A stretch of DNA of 64,000 nucleotides from Pseudonocardia sp. 73-21 (GTDB lineage: Bacteria > Actinomycetota > Actinomycetes > Mycobacteriales > Pseudonocardiaceae). Below are positions 1 to 8,533 of this stretch, in pieces; within the stretch, counting starts at the first letter, position 1, and each line of letters opens with the position of its first letter. The stretch covers positions 1 to 64,000 of the forward strand of contig NZ_MKVV01000083.1 in the NCBI RefSeq assembly GCF_001899645.1. The letters run 5' to 3'. The position numbers and the translations under genes were made by a program. A model generated the notes under the pieces. That model was not told where the DNA came from and searched no databases. It saw only the letters and a program-made list of their open reading frames with translations.

Positions 1-338
1 GTTGGTGCCGAGCACAGGGCCGGGCACGACAGGATGATCTGAGTGTTCGGCGCGGGGACCAGCTGACGTGGGACCGGTCGGATGCGGCCGCTCGCGGGCG
101 ACCGCGTCGCACGGACCCCCACCGGATACGCCGAGACCGAGCACGGCCACGGCGGCGGCCACTCCGGGCCTTCCGGGCCTACGCCTGATCGCGACCTGGC
201 ACGTGCGGCCGGCCGACCGGCACGAAGACCGGCCGCGGACCCACGGGCCGCCCCACCGCCAGGTCCTGATCACGAACCAGAACCTGTCGCCGTGAGCTGG
301 GCCTACGGCCACCGACCATCGACCGCGGTATCAGTCAT
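1..338. other. No supportable gene
   Basis: Short open frames exist on the plus strand (about 68-342), but their translations are low-complexity Pro/Arg/Ala/Thr-rich with no motif, ribosome binding site or recognisable promoter. The stretch lies downstream of the minus-strand methyltransferase at 339-1499. I see nothing functional in it; it may be the end of an intergenic region or a decayed gene. Confidence 0.5.
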
Positions 339-1499
339 CTAGGGCCAGAGCCGTTCGCTGGCCAGCCGCGCGCCCTCCGACAGGGCCCGGAACTTCTCCC
401 ACACCACCGTCGGGTGCACCTCGGGATGGAACGAGGCGCGCGAGGAGAAACCGCAGTCGGCGCCCGCGATCACGTTCTCCCGGCCGACGATCCCGGCGTA
501 GAGCTCGATGGTGTCGGCGATCAGCTCCGGGTGCTCCACGTAGTTGCTCGCGTGGCCGAGCAGCCCGGGAATGAGGATCTTGCCCTCGGGCAGGCGCACG
601 TCACGCCAGATCTTCCACTCGTGCTGGTGGCGGGGGTTGGCCACCTCGAACGAGTACGCGCCTGCGTTGATCTTCAGCATGTAGGGGGCGATGTCGCGGA
701 ACTCGAGGTCGTGGATACGCGGCCCGTGGTTGAGGCCGTAGCAGGTGTGCAGCCGGATCCGCTCGGCCGGGATGCCGCGCAGGGCGTGGTTGAGGATCTC
801 GATGTGCTGCTCGGCGTCGGCGACGCGCTGCTCCGGGGTGGTGGCCGGGTTCTCCGAGAGGTACTCGATCAGCCACGGGTCGTCGATCTGCAGCAGGAAC
901 CCGGCCTCGACGATCGCCAGGTACTCCTCACGCAGCGCCTCGGCCGTCGCGGCGAGGTAGTCGTGGTAGTTCGCGTAGTACTCGTTGCGGCCGAACCCGC
1001 TCGGGCTGGTGGAGGGCAGGAACGCCTCGGTGACGCGGTCCTGGCCGGCCAGCGCCGCGCGCAGGTTGTCGATGTCGATCTGCAGCTGCGCCTGGCCGAC
1101 GTAGCTGATCGGACCGGTGCACACCATCGTCATCATGGGGCTGACCTGGTCCTTGTACTTGCCCAGGTAGCCCGCGTAGTAGTCGGGGAACGCGTCGATC
1201 TCCACCTGCCACGACGGGGGCATGAGCTTCTCGCCCTGCGTCGCGTCGAAGCCGGCGAGGCGGTCCTTCACGTAGGTCAGGAAGCTGACCTTGCTCATCT
1301 CACCGTCGGTCACCACGTCGAGGCCGCAGCGCACCTGCTCGGACACGACGTCGGCGACGGCGGTGGTCACGCGCTTGGCGTAGCCGTCGGCGTCGTAGGG
1401 GCGGCCGTGCTCCTTCTCGCGGATCACCTCCAGCAGGTCGTGGGGCCGTCCGAGGCTGCCGACGTGGGTGGTGAGGATCCGCTCCGAGCTGCGCTGCAT
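339..1499 (-). CDS. MetE-like cobalamin-independent methionine synthase family methyltransferase
   Basis: A 386-residue protein resembling only the C-terminal catalytic barrel of MetE. Seen: an N-terminal TTHVGSLGRP motif, HTCYG near residue 250 and GADCGF near residue 348. The His/Cys of the first and the Cys of the second match the positions of MetE zinc ligands, so a thiol methyl-transfer reaction is likely. The length is about half of full MetE and the N-terminal folate-domain duplicate is absent, as in the stand-alone archaeal-type and catabolic members. The natural substrate cannot be read from the sequence. The ATG start follows a TAGCGT box (1514-1509) by 9 nt. The gene diverges from the SGNH hydrolase at 1605. 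Confidence 0.8.
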   Translation of the reverse strand: MQRSSERILTTHVGSLGRPHDLLEVIREKEHGRPYDADGYAKRVTTAVADVVSEQVRCGLDVVTDGEMSKVSFLTYVKDRLAGFDATQGEKLMPPSWQVEIDAFPDYYAGYLGKYKDQVSPMMTMVCTGPISYVGQAQLQIDIDNLRAALAGQDRVTEAFLPSTSPSGFGRNEYYANYHDYLAATAEALREEYLAIVEAGFLLQIDDPWLIEYLSENPATTPEQRVADAEQHIEILNHALRGIPAERIRLHTCYGLNHGPRIHDLEFRDIAPYMLKINAGAYSFEVANPRHQHEWKIWRDVRLPEGKILIPGLLGHASNYVEHPELIADTIELYAGIVGRENVIAGADCGFSSRASFHPEVHPTVVWEKFRALSEGARLASERLWP

Positions 1500-1596
1500 G
1501 GTTCCGGGACGCTAGGAGCGGGGTGGCCGGCGCGATACCCCCACGTTCGGCTGGGGCGAACGCGGGTGCAGTAACGGTGATCGGGAGCCGTCGTTT

Positions 1597-1610
1597 GATC
1601 ACATGTGATC
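1597..1610. promoter_or_regulatory. Palindrome over the SGNH hydrolase start codon
   Basis: GATCACATGTGATC is a perfect 14-bp palindrome that includes the proposed GTG start at 1605. A repressor bound here would block initiation. It could also be chance. Confidence 0.35.
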
Positions 1611-2474
1611 CGCTCCCGGGCCCTCGCGCTCGTCCTCCCGGCCGCCGCCCTCCTCGTCACCGTCCTCCCGGCCACCGCCTCCGCCGACACCCCGTACACG
1701 AGCTACGTGGCCCTGGGCGACTCCTACGCCGCCGGGCCGCTGATCCCGACGCAGATCGGCCTGCCGCCGGGCTGCCTGCGCTCGGACCACGACTACCCGG
1801 CGCTGGTCGCGCGCACGCTGGACATCACCGACTTCCGCGATGTCACCTGCAGCGGCGCCACCACCGACGACCTGACCGCACCGCAGAGCGTCGCGCTCGG
1901 CGTCAACCCGCCCCAGCTCGACGCGCTGGGCCCGGACACCGAGCTGGTGTCGATGACCATGGGCGGCAACGACATCGGCTTCGCCTCGATCATCGGGGAG
2001 TGCGCCACGCGGTCGCCGCTGGCGCCGCTGGGCGCCGCGTGCAAGGACTACTTCACCGCGGGCGGCACCGACCAGCTCGCGGCGCGGATCGGCGAGACCG
2101 CGCCGAAGATCGAGGCCGCCCTGGAGGCGATCGGGAAGCGGTCGCCCGACGCGAAGATCGTGCTGGTCGGCTACCCGGCGATCCTGCCCGACAAGGGCCC
2201 CGGCTGTTTCCCGGTCGTGCCGTTCAGCGCCGGCGACGTGGCGTACCTGCGCGGGGTGGAGAAGGAGCTCGACGCGATGCTCGCCGAGCAGGCGGAGAAG
2301 GCGGGCGCGGAGTACGTCGACACCTACACCCCGACGATCGGGCACGACATCTGCCGACTGCCCGGCACGAAGTGGATCGAGGGACTGGTCCCCACGGCCC
2401 CGGCGGCCCCGGTGCACCCCAACGCGCTGGGCGAGGCGGCGATGGCGAAGGCGACGGTCGCAGCCCTGTACTGA
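1605..2474 (+). CDS. Secreted SGNH/GDSL-type hydrolase (lipase/esterase family)
   Basis: 289 residues. An N-terminal signal peptide (hydrophobic residues about 5-22, then ATASA) predicts export. Block I is LGDSY with the nucleophile Ser at residue 40; GGNDIGF near residue 120 gives the block III Gly/Asn; HPNALG near residue 270 supplies the catalytic His. This is the actinobacterial SGNH group that includes Streptomyces lipases and mycobacterial esterases. Six cysteines suggest the disulfides usual in secreted members. The GTG start sits inside a perfect 14-bp palindrome (1597-1610) and there is no Shine-Dalgarno at normal spacing, so the start is only probable. Substrate unknown. Confidence 0.85.
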   Translation: MIRSRALALVLPAAALLVTVLPATASADTPYTSYVALGDSYAAGPLIPTQIGLPPGCLRSDHDYPALVARTLDITDFRDVTCSGATTDDLTAPQSVALGVNPPQLDALGPDTELVSMTMGGNDIGFASIIGECATRSPLAPLGAACKDYFTAGGTDQLAARIGETAPKIEAALEAIGKRSPDAKIVLVGYPAILPDKGPGCFPVVPFSAGDVAYLRGVEKELDAMLAEQAEKAGAEYVDTYTPTIGHDICRLPGTKWIEGLVPTAPAAPVHPNALGEAAMAKATVAALY

Positions 2475-2485
2475 CTCCCCCCACC

Positions 2486-2529
2486 CCGCGAGTTCGCCAC
2501 CTCGCCCGGGCCGATCGGCGAACTCGCGG
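2486..2529. terminator. Bidirectional stem-loop between convergent genes
   Basis: CCGCGAGTTCGCC (2486-2498) pairs perfectly with GGCGAACTCGCGG (2517-2529) over an 18-nt loop. It lies between the convergent hydrolase (ends 2474) and DNA polymerase (ends 2531), the expected place for a shared terminator. It has no U-tract, which is common in high-GC actinobacteria. Confidence 0.6.
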
Positions 2530-2530
2530 A

Positions 2531-4114
2531 TCAGTGTTCGTCGTAGCCGTCGACGATGCGGGGCTGCATCGGGAAGCTCACCGGGGTGGGACCGAACAGG
2601 CGGCGGCCCGCCGTCGACGCCGCGGTCAGGACCGCCGCCGCCGTGTCCGCCGCGGCGTCGACGGGGACGTGCAGCACCACCTCGTCGTGCTGGAAGAACA
2701 CCAGGCGGGCCGGGTTGCCGGTGGTGCGCAGGGACGAGCGCAGCTCCGCCAGCAGGATCAGGGCCCACTCGGCCGCCGTGGCCTGGACGACGAAGTTGCG
2801 GGTGAAGCGCCCGCGGGCCCGCGCCGCGGCCGGTTCCTCCTGGCCCGGGCGCGCGGGAGGGCAGGTGCGGCCCAGGTGCGAGCGCACCAGCCGGCCCTCC
2901 TCGCCGGCGCGGGCCGCGTCGTCGACGTAGGCCATCGCCGCGGGGAAGCGCTTCCGCAGCCGGCCCATCAGCTGCGCGGCCCGCCCGGCCCCGGCCCCGT
3001 ACATGGCCGAGAGGAGGGCGAGCTTCGCGGTGGCGCGGTCGCCGTCGAACTCGCGGGCCGCCAGCGCGGCGTAGAGGTCGTCGTCGCCCGGGGCCAGGGC
3101 GTGGTCACCCGAGAGCGCGGCGAGCACCCGTGGCTCGAGCTGTGACGCGTCGGCCACCACGAGCTTCCAGCCCGGGTCCGCGCGTACCGCCGCCCGCACG
3201 GGCTTCGGGATCTGCAGCGCCCCACCGCCGCGGGTGGCCCAGCGCCCCGACACGACGCCGCCCACGACGTACTCCGGATGGAAGCGGCCGTCCCGCACCC
3301 AGGTGCGCAGCCAGGCCCAGCCGTGGGCGGTGTGCAGCCGGGCCAGCTCCTTGTAGGCGAGCAGCGGGGCGACCGCGGGATGGTCGACGTTCTTCAGCTC
3401 CCACGAGCGCGTGGTCTCCAGCTCGACGCCGACGCGGCCGAAGGCGCGCAGCACCTCCGCCGGGGAGTCGACGTTGACGTGCCGCCCGAACGCCGCGTCG
3501 ACCTCCGCGGCCAGCGCGGCGAGCGTCGGCGGGCGGCCACCGAGCACCGGGCGGGCGCCGAGCGCCTCGGTGAGCAGCGCGTCGTGGACGTCGGTGCGCC
3601 AGGGCAGGCCGTCGGCCCGCATCTCCTCCGCCACGAGCCCGCCGGCCGACTCGGCGGCGACGAGCAGCCGCATCCGCGGGTCGGTGGTCCGGCGCAGCTG
3701 CGCGGCGTGGACCCGGACGACGTCGGCGAGCTCGTCACCCACCCGCCCGCTCGGGAACAGCGTCGGCGGCCCGTCGTCGTCGAGGGGCGGGTCGGGCTCC
3801 GGGACCCGGCCCTCGAGCCTCGCCACGGCGGCGGCGAGGCCGTGGGGCTCCCCGAAGTGCCCGTCCGCGCCCACCAGCAGTCCCTCGGTGAGCTCGACGT
3901 CGTGCGCGCGGGCGACCGACACCCCGGCGTCGATCAGGCGGCGGTAGGCGCGGGGCCGGGCGAGCACCCACCGCGGAGAGCCGTCCCGCTCCAGGTCCGC
4001 GACGTGGCCCAGGGACGGCAGGACCTCGGGTGGCACGACGACGGAGCCGTCGTCCCGCAGCCGCTGCACCCGCGGCGGGCGGTCGGCGGAGCCGGGATCG
4101 AGCGCGATGCGCAC
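2531..4114 (-). CDS. Family-A-like DNA polymerase (actinobacterial 'bifunctional 3'-5' exonuclease/DNA polymerase')
   Basis: 527 residues. The C-terminal half carries the three family-A polymerase motifs: motif A as DASQLEPRVLAALSGD (canonical form DYSQIELR), motif B as RATAKLALLSAMYG and motif C as HDEVVLHV. The N-terminal half aligns with the exonuclease position, but I see no clear set of DEDD metal ligands. There is no PolI 5' nuclease domain. Start: of two in-frame GTG codons (4117 and 4114) I chose 4114, because AGGAGG then lies 7 nt upstream. The long open frame continuing upstream is a GC artefact. Probably an accessory repair polymerase; its role is not settled by sequence. Confidence 0.85.
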   Translation of the reverse strand: MRIALDPGSADRPPRVQRLRDDGSVVVPPEVLPSLGHVADLERDGSPRWVLARPRAYRRLIDAGVSVARAHDVELTEGLLVGADGHFGEPHGLAAAVARLEGRVPEPDPPLDDDGPPTLFPSGRVGDELADVVRVHAAQLRRTTDPRMRLLVAAESAGGLVAEEMRADGLPWRTDVHDALLTEALGARPVLGGRPPTLAALAAEVDAAFGRHVNVDSPAEVLRAFGRVGVELETTRSWELKNVDHPAVAPLLAYKELARLHTAHGWAWLRTWVRDGRFHPEYVVGGVVSGRWATRGGGALQIPKPVRAAVRADPGWKLVVADASQLEPRVLAALSGDHALAPGDDDLYAALAAREFDGDRATAKLALLSAMYGAGAGRAAQLMGRLRKRFPAAMAYVDDAARAGEEGRLVRSHLGRTCPPARPGQEEPAAARARGRFTRNFVVQATAAEWALILLAELRSSLRTTGNPARLVFFQHDEVVLHVPVDAAADTAAAVLTAASTAGRRLFGPTPVSFPMQPRIVDGYDEH

Positions 4115-4127
4115 CACGCCCCCTCCT

Positions 4128-4176
4128 GACGAGCGGCACTCCCGTCGGAACCTAGGCGACGAGAGTGCCGCTCGTC
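4128..4176. terminator. Stem-loop between oxidoreductase and polymerase genes
   Basis: GACGAGCGGCACTC (4128-4141) pairs perfectly over 14 bp with GAGTGCCGCTCGTC (4163-4176), loop 21 nt. It follows the minus-strand FAD oxidoreductase (ends 4186) and precedes the polymerase start at 4114, so it probably ends the upstream transcript. Confidence 0.55.
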
Positions 4177-4185
4177 GCAGGGGGA

Positions 4186-5730
4186 TCAGGTCCGGCGGGG
4201 GAGCAGGCCCGCGAGCAGGCCCCGCTGCGGGACCCCGTCGATCCTCTCCGGCGCCGACCCCACCTCCGCCAGCACGTCGTTCGCCGCCAGCACCCCCGTC
4301 ATCGACGCGCGCTCCATCAGGCCGGACAGGAACGGCGGGTCCACGTGGTCGCCCGCGATCCGGACGCCGCGGGCGTCGCCGGTGACCGAGGGGCGGGTGC
4401 CGGCGCTGCCCGGCGGGAACGTCGGAGCGGTGGCCTCCATGCGCTGCTGCAGGTGGACGACCTGTGCGGCGGCCGTCTCGGGCCACAGCGCGGCGAGCTC
4501 GGCGCGCATCCGGGCCGTGGCCTCGTCGACGTCGGAGGCCGTGCAGGCGTAGGAGTGCAGCTCCACGACCGAGCCGCCGGTGCGCGCCGCCCACTCCGCC
4601 GACGGGCGCTCCAGCCGCGAGTACACCGTGATCGAGTCGAGGGTGGGCTCGCGGCTCACCGCGTTGAACGTCGGGCGGTCCGGTGCGACGTCGCGGTCGA
4701 ACCACAGCCGCGTGACCGCGAACGGCGGCGCCACCTGCACGGCGGCGGCCTTGCGGGCCAGCCGCGGCGCGACGGCGGCCAGGTCCGGGGAGGCGGCCAC
4801 CAGCGAGCGCAGGGCCCCGGGCTCGGTCGCGAGCACGAGGTGCCGGGTGGAGAGCGGGGGGCCCGCGGGGACCGTCACGCGCCACCCGTGGCTCTCCGGT
4901 GCGAGCGCCAATGCCGGGGTGGACGTGCGCACCTGCGCCCCGTGCTTCTCCAGGTACGCCTGGAACGGCGCCCAGATGCACGTCAGGTAGTCGGTGTCGG
5001 GGGCGTCGAAGCCGATGCCCTCGGGGTTGCCCAGGAAGTAGTAGTGGAACATCGCGACGAGCTCGCCGGCCGACAGCGACCCGGGAGAGGCGAAGAACGA
5101 GCGGGCGAACGCCTCGAACAGCATCGCCTGCGCACGGTCGGACATGCCCAGCTGCTTCAGGAAGTCGGCCGCCGGCATCGCGTCGAAGGCCGCCGTCGTG
5201 GTGTCGCGGTCGTAGGCCAGCAGCTGGGCGGCGAGCGCCTGGTCGGAGGTCAGCAGGTCGCGGATCCCGAGGCTGGGGGAGCGCGCGAACAGCGCCAGCA
5301 GGTTGAGCGGCGGCGCGCCGGGCAGGCCCGTCAGGTCCTCCGGCGGCCAGTCGCGGGAGATCACCGGGTACCCGCCGACGGGGCGCAGGAACGACAGCTC
5401 CGGATCGATGCGGCGCAGGACCGACCGCCACGTGTAGTAGTGCCGGAAGAACGCGTGGAAACCGTGCTCGACCACCTGCTCGGTGCCGTCGGGCAGCGTG
5501 TGCGGCCACGCGCCGAGCCGGCCGCCGAGCGTCGGCGCGGCCTCCAGCAGCGTGACGGCGACGCCCCGCTCGGCCAGCACCACCGCGGCGCTGACGCCGG
5601 CGATGCCCCCGCCCACCACGACGGCCTCGGTGCCGGCGGGCACGTCGCGGGGCAGGCGCGGATCGGCGGGCACCAGCACCCGGGGCCGCATCCGCCCCGG
5701 GGCGGCACGGCTGGTCAGTTCACGGCTCAC
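4186..5730 (-). CDS. FAD-dependent oxidoreductase, amine oxidase/carotenoid desaturase type
   Basis: About 514 residues. A dinucleotide-binding GGGIAG motif near residue 30, followed by a Glu at the end of the second strand (LLEA) and the GGR stretch (TLGGRLGAW), defines the NAD(P)-binding Rossmann-like/amine oxidase superfamily. The layout, with the early EHGFHAFFRHYYT stretch, resembles CrtU/isorenieratene-synthase-type flavoproteins and their actinobacterial paralogues. No other carotenoid gene is present, so aromatase activity is unproven. The GTG at 5730 was chosen because it clears the divergent gene at 5780; ATG at 5691 is an alternative. Neither has a well-placed Shine-Dalgarno. Confidence 0.7.
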   Translation of the reverse strand: MSRELTSRAAPGRMRPRVLVPADPRLPRDVPAGTEAVVVGGGIAGVSAAVVLAERGVAVTLLEAAPTLGGRLGAWPHTLPDGTEQVVEHGFHAFFRHYYTWRSVLRRIDPELSFLRPVGGYPVISRDWPPEDLTGLPGAPPLNLLALFARSPSLGIRDLLTSDQALAAQLLAYDRDTTTAAFDAMPAADFLKQLGMSDRAQAMLFEAFARSFFASPGSLSAGELVAMFHYYFLGNPEGIGFDAPDTDYLTCIWAPFQAYLEKHGAQVRTSTPALALAPESHGWRVTVPAGPPLSTRHLVLATEPGALRSLVAASPDLAAVAPRLARKAAAVQVAPPFAVTRLWFDRDVAPDRPTFNAVSREPTLDSITVYSRLERPSAEWAARTGGSVVELHSYACTASDVDEATARMRAELAALWPETAAAQVVHLQQRMEATAPTFPPGSAGTRPSVTGDARGVRIAGDHVDPPFLSGLMERASMTGVLAANDVLAEVGSAPERIDGVPQRGLLAGLLPRRT

Positions 5731-5779
5731 CCCTCCGACACTAGGGAATGCGCCGCGGGGCCGCCTGGTTGCCTCGATC

Positions 5780-6619
5780 ATGACTGTCGAACTCGGCAAG
5801 TACGGCATCTGGCGGCACGAGACCGGGCTCTCGCCGGAGCTCGCTCAGCAGATCGAGGCGCTCGGCTACGGCACGGTCTGGATAGGCGGGTCACCCGCCG
5901 GGCACCTCCAGCTGGCCGAGTCGCTGCTCGCCGCCACCGACCACATCGCCGTCGGCACGAGCATCGTGAACATGTGGAGCACCCCCGCCGAGGAGGTCGC
6001 CCCCTCCTACCACCGCCTCGAGAAGGCCTACCCGGGCCGGTTCCTGCTCGGCGTCGGCATCGGGCACCCCGAGGCGACCAAGGAGTACAAGACCCCGCTG
6101 GCCACGATCGTCGACTACTTCGACGCGCTCGACGCCGCGGGCGTGCCGAAGGACGGCATGATCCTGGCCGCCCTGGGCCCCAAGGCGCTGGCGCTCTCGG
6201 CCGAGCGCAGCGCCGGCACCATCCCCTACCTGACCACGCCGGAGCACACCCGCCAGGCGCGCGAGCTCGTCGGTCCGGGCGTGCTGGTCGTGCCGGAGCA
6301 GAAGGTGGTGCTGGAGAGCGACCCCGAGAAGGCGCGCGCCATCGGCCGCCCGCCGGTGGACCGGCCCTACCTGCACCTGCGCAACTACGTGTCCAACCTC
6401 AAGCGCCTGGGCTACACCGACGAGGACGTCGCCGACGGCGGCAGCGACCGTCTGATCGACGCCCTGGCCGTGCACGGCACCCCGGAGGCGGTGGCGGCCG
6501 GCGTCACGGCGCACCTGGACGCGGGCGCCGACCACGTCTGCGCGCAGATCCTGACGGAGAAGGGCGGCGACCCGCTGCCCGCGATGCGCGCGCTCGCCGG
6601 GGCGCTGAAGCTCTCCTGA
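5780..6619 (+). CDS. LLM-class F420-dependent oxidoreductase
   Basis: 279 residues of the luciferase-like monooxygenase fold: GYGTVWIGGS near residue 35, HIAVGTSIVNMW near 60 and the RFLLGVGIGHPE strand near 95. These match the actinobacterial F420-binding MSMEG_4141-type subfamily rather than FMN monooxygenases. It would act as a soluble hydride-transfer enzyme on an unknown substrate. The gene diverges from the FAD oxidoreductase and shares a 50-bp intergenic region with it. It ends inside a palindrome shared with the convergent MFS gene. Confidence 0.8.
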   Translation: MTVELGKYGIWRHETGLSPELAQQIEALGYGTVWIGGSPAGHLQLAESLLAATDHIAVGTSIVNMWSTPAEEVAPSYHRLEKAYPGRFLLGVGIGHPEATKEYKTPLATIVDYFDALDAAGVPKDGMILAALGPKALALSAERSAGTIPYLTTPEHTRQARELVGPGVLVVPEQKVVLESDPEKARAIGRPPVDRPYLHLRNYVSNLKRLGYTDEDVADGGSDRLIDALAVHGTPEAVAAGVTAHLDAGADHVCAQILTEKGGDPLPAMRALAGALKLS

Positions 6620-6631
6620 CCCGCGGGTCAG
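6616..6631. terminator. Palindrome containing both convergent stop codons
   Basis: CTGACCCGCGGGTCAG is a perfect 16-bp palindrome. The LLM stop TGA (6617-6619) and the MFS stop (TCA on the plus strand, 6628-6630) lie at symmetric positions. It may act as a very compact bidirectional terminator, although no separate loop is present. Confidence 0.4.
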
Positions 6632-8094
6632 TGGGGGTGGACCTGCGGGGCCGTCACGCCGCAGTGGGGGCACTCCTCCACCTTGATCCGGTTCTCGTGC
6701 ACCTGCACGGGACGCCGGACGAACACGAACGACACCAGTGCGGCCGCCACCAGCAGGCCCGCGCTGGTGACCATCGCGAGATGGAAGCCCGCGGCGAACG
6801 TCGCGGGCTGCGTGTAGTCGGCGCCGCCGATCCCGGCGATGCCCGGGATGACCGCCACGGACAGCAGTCCCGCGGCCCGGGCCACGGCGTTGTTGACGCC
6901 CGACGCGGAGCCGGCGAACCGGTCGGGGGCGGCGTCGAGCACGGTGGCCGTGAGCGGGGAGACGGTCAGCGTGAGGCCGGAGCCGAACACCAGCACGGCC
7001 GGCAGGACGTCGGTGACCCAGGTGGCGTCCGCCCCGATCCGCAGCATCAGCAGCAGCCCGCACGCGCTGACCAGCGGGCCGACCGTCATCGGCAGCCGCG
7101 GGCCGATCCGTCCGGCCAGCGCGCCGGCCCGGGCGGAGAACAGCAGCATGATCGCGGTCAGCGGCAGCAGCGAGGTGCCGGCGGCGAGCGGGCTGAACCC
7201 GGACACGGTCTGTAGCTGCAGGACCAGCAGGAAGAACACCACCCCGAGCGCACCGTAGATGAGCAGCGTGGCCCCGTTGGCGGCGCCGAACACCGCATTG
7301 CGGAACAGGGCGGGCGGCACGAGCGGGTGCGGTGAACGCCGCTCCACCGCCACGAAGGCGACGAGCGCCAGCACTCCGACGGCGAGTGTCACCAGCAGTG
7401 CCGGGTCGGCGCCGCGCGAGCCCAGGCCCGTCAGGGAGTAGGTCAGCGCGCCGAGGCCCAGCGCGGCCAGGACCGTCCCGGTGACGTCGAGGCCGGGCGC
7501 GGACCCGGTGTCGCGGCTCTCCGGCACGTGCTCGAGCGCGACGACGATGACGAGCGCGGCGATCGGGAGGTTGATGAGGAACACCGCCCGCCACGTCCAT
7601 TCCACGAGGAACCCGCCCAGGAACGGCCCGATCGCCCCGGCGATCCCGCCCAGCCCCGACCAGGCCCCGACGGCGGCGCCGCGGTCGGCCCCGTGGAACG
7701 ACGCCGAGATCAGCGCGAGGCTGCCCGGGGTGAGCAGCGCCCCACCGACACCCTGGAGGGCCCGGGCGGCGATGAGCGTCCCGATGTCCGGCGCGAGCCC
7801 GCACGCGAGCGACGCCACGGCGAACCACACGACGCCGACCAGGAAGATCCGGCGGCGGCCCAGGCGGTCGCCCAGCGACCCGCCCAGCAGGATCAGCGAC
7901 GCGAGGGCGAGCGTGTAGGCGTTGACGGTCCACTGCAGGCCGCCGAACCCGGCGTGGAAGTCGTCGCCGATGCGTTCCAGGGCGACGTTCACCACCGTGC
8001 CGTCGATCATGACCATGCCGGACCCCAGCACCGTGGTGAGCAGGACCCACCGCCCGGCCGGGGTGCCCGTGCGCAGCCCACCGGCCTGCGACAC
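6628..8094 (-). CDS. MFS drug transporter, DHA2 (14-TM EmrB/QacA) type
   Basis: 488 residues with many hydrophobic segments. Motif A is present after the second segment (LGGSLGDRLGRRRIFLVGV) and the conserved first-helix Asp is in MVMIDGTVVNVALERIG, both typical of DHA2 proton-coupled multidrug exporters. Start: GTG at 8094 with AGGAGGT about 7 nt upstream; the longer open frame to 8136 lacks a ribosome site. An unusual charged C-terminal tail ends in CPHCG...HPH, a possible metal-binding appendage. It converges with the LLM gene and diverges from the lipoprotein at 8160. Confidence 0.85.
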   Translation of the reverse strand: MSQAGGLRTGTPAGRWVLLTTVLGSGMVMIDGTVVNVALERIGDDFHAGFGGLQWTVNAYTLALASLILLGGSLGDRLGRRRIFLVGVVWFAVASLACGLAPDIGTLIAARALQGVGGALLTPGSLALISASFHGADRGAAVGAWSGLGGIAGAIGPFLGGFLVEWTWRAVFLINLPIAALVIVVALEHVPESRDTGSAPGLDVTGTVLAALGLGALTYSLTGLGSRGADPALLVTLAVGVLALVAFVAVERRSPHPLVPPALFRNAVFGAANGATLLIYGALGVVFFLLVLQLQTVSGFSPLAAGTSLLPLTAIMLLFSARAGALAGRIGPRLPMTVGPLVSACGLLLMLRIGADATWVTDVLPAVLVFGSGLTLTVSPLTATVLDAAPDRFAGSASGVNNAVARAAGLLSVAVIPGIAGIGGADYTQPATFAAGFHLAMVTSAGLLVAAALVSFVFVRRPVQVHENRIKVEECPHCGVTAPQVHPH

Positions 8095-8159
8095 GGCCCC
8101 ACCTCCTCGCTGCCCGAACGGGCGTGACGAGCGCACCGTACGCGGGCAGAATCACCGCG

Positions 8160-8510
8160 GTGCGGAGGTGGGCGGCGAGGACGCGGGCGGGCGCGGCGGC
8201 CCTGCTCGTCGCGGTCGGCGGCTGCGCCGCGGCGCCCGCTGCTGGTCCCGCCACTCCCGCCTTCCCGCCGCTGCCCGATCCCGTCACCGCGTGCACCAGC
8301 CAGCTCGTCCACTGGGCGGGGGAGGAGCTGCGCGACGCCGACCGCGGCTACGACTACCAGGAGATGGGCCTGGACTCGCAGCAGAACGACGCCCTGGCGG
8401 CCATCGTCGCCGCGGCGCGGAAGCAGGGACCGTCCGTGGTCGACGGGATGGCCCGCGACGCGTGCGCGCGTCTCGCCGCCCAGCCGCCGTCCTCCCCGTG
8501 GGGCTACTGA
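8160..8510 (+). CDS. Small secreted lipoprotein, function unknown
   Basis: 116 residues. Two Arg clusters precede a short hydrophobic stretch and a VGGC lipobox-like site near residue 22, predicting lipidation. The mature part is Ala/Pro-rich followed by an acidic helical segment, with three later Cys. No known domain is recognised. GTG at 8160 gives a normal-length signal peptide and has CAGAAT 7 nt upstream, consistent with a leaderless message; ATG at 8124 is the alternative start. Confidence 0.5.
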   Translation: MRRWAARTRAGAAALLVAVGGCAAAPAAGPATPAFPPLPDPVTACTSQLVHWAGEELRDADRGYDYQEMGLDSQQNDALAAIVAAARKQGPSVVDGMARDACARLAAQPPSSPWGY

Positions 8511-8533
8511 CCGGGCCCGTAACCTCGGTGCCC

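Noticed and set aside
4165-7215. A 1000-codon plus-strand open frame across the FAD, LLM and MFS genes
   Set aside because: It crosses three well-supported genes on different strands and has low-complexity Arg/Gly composition.
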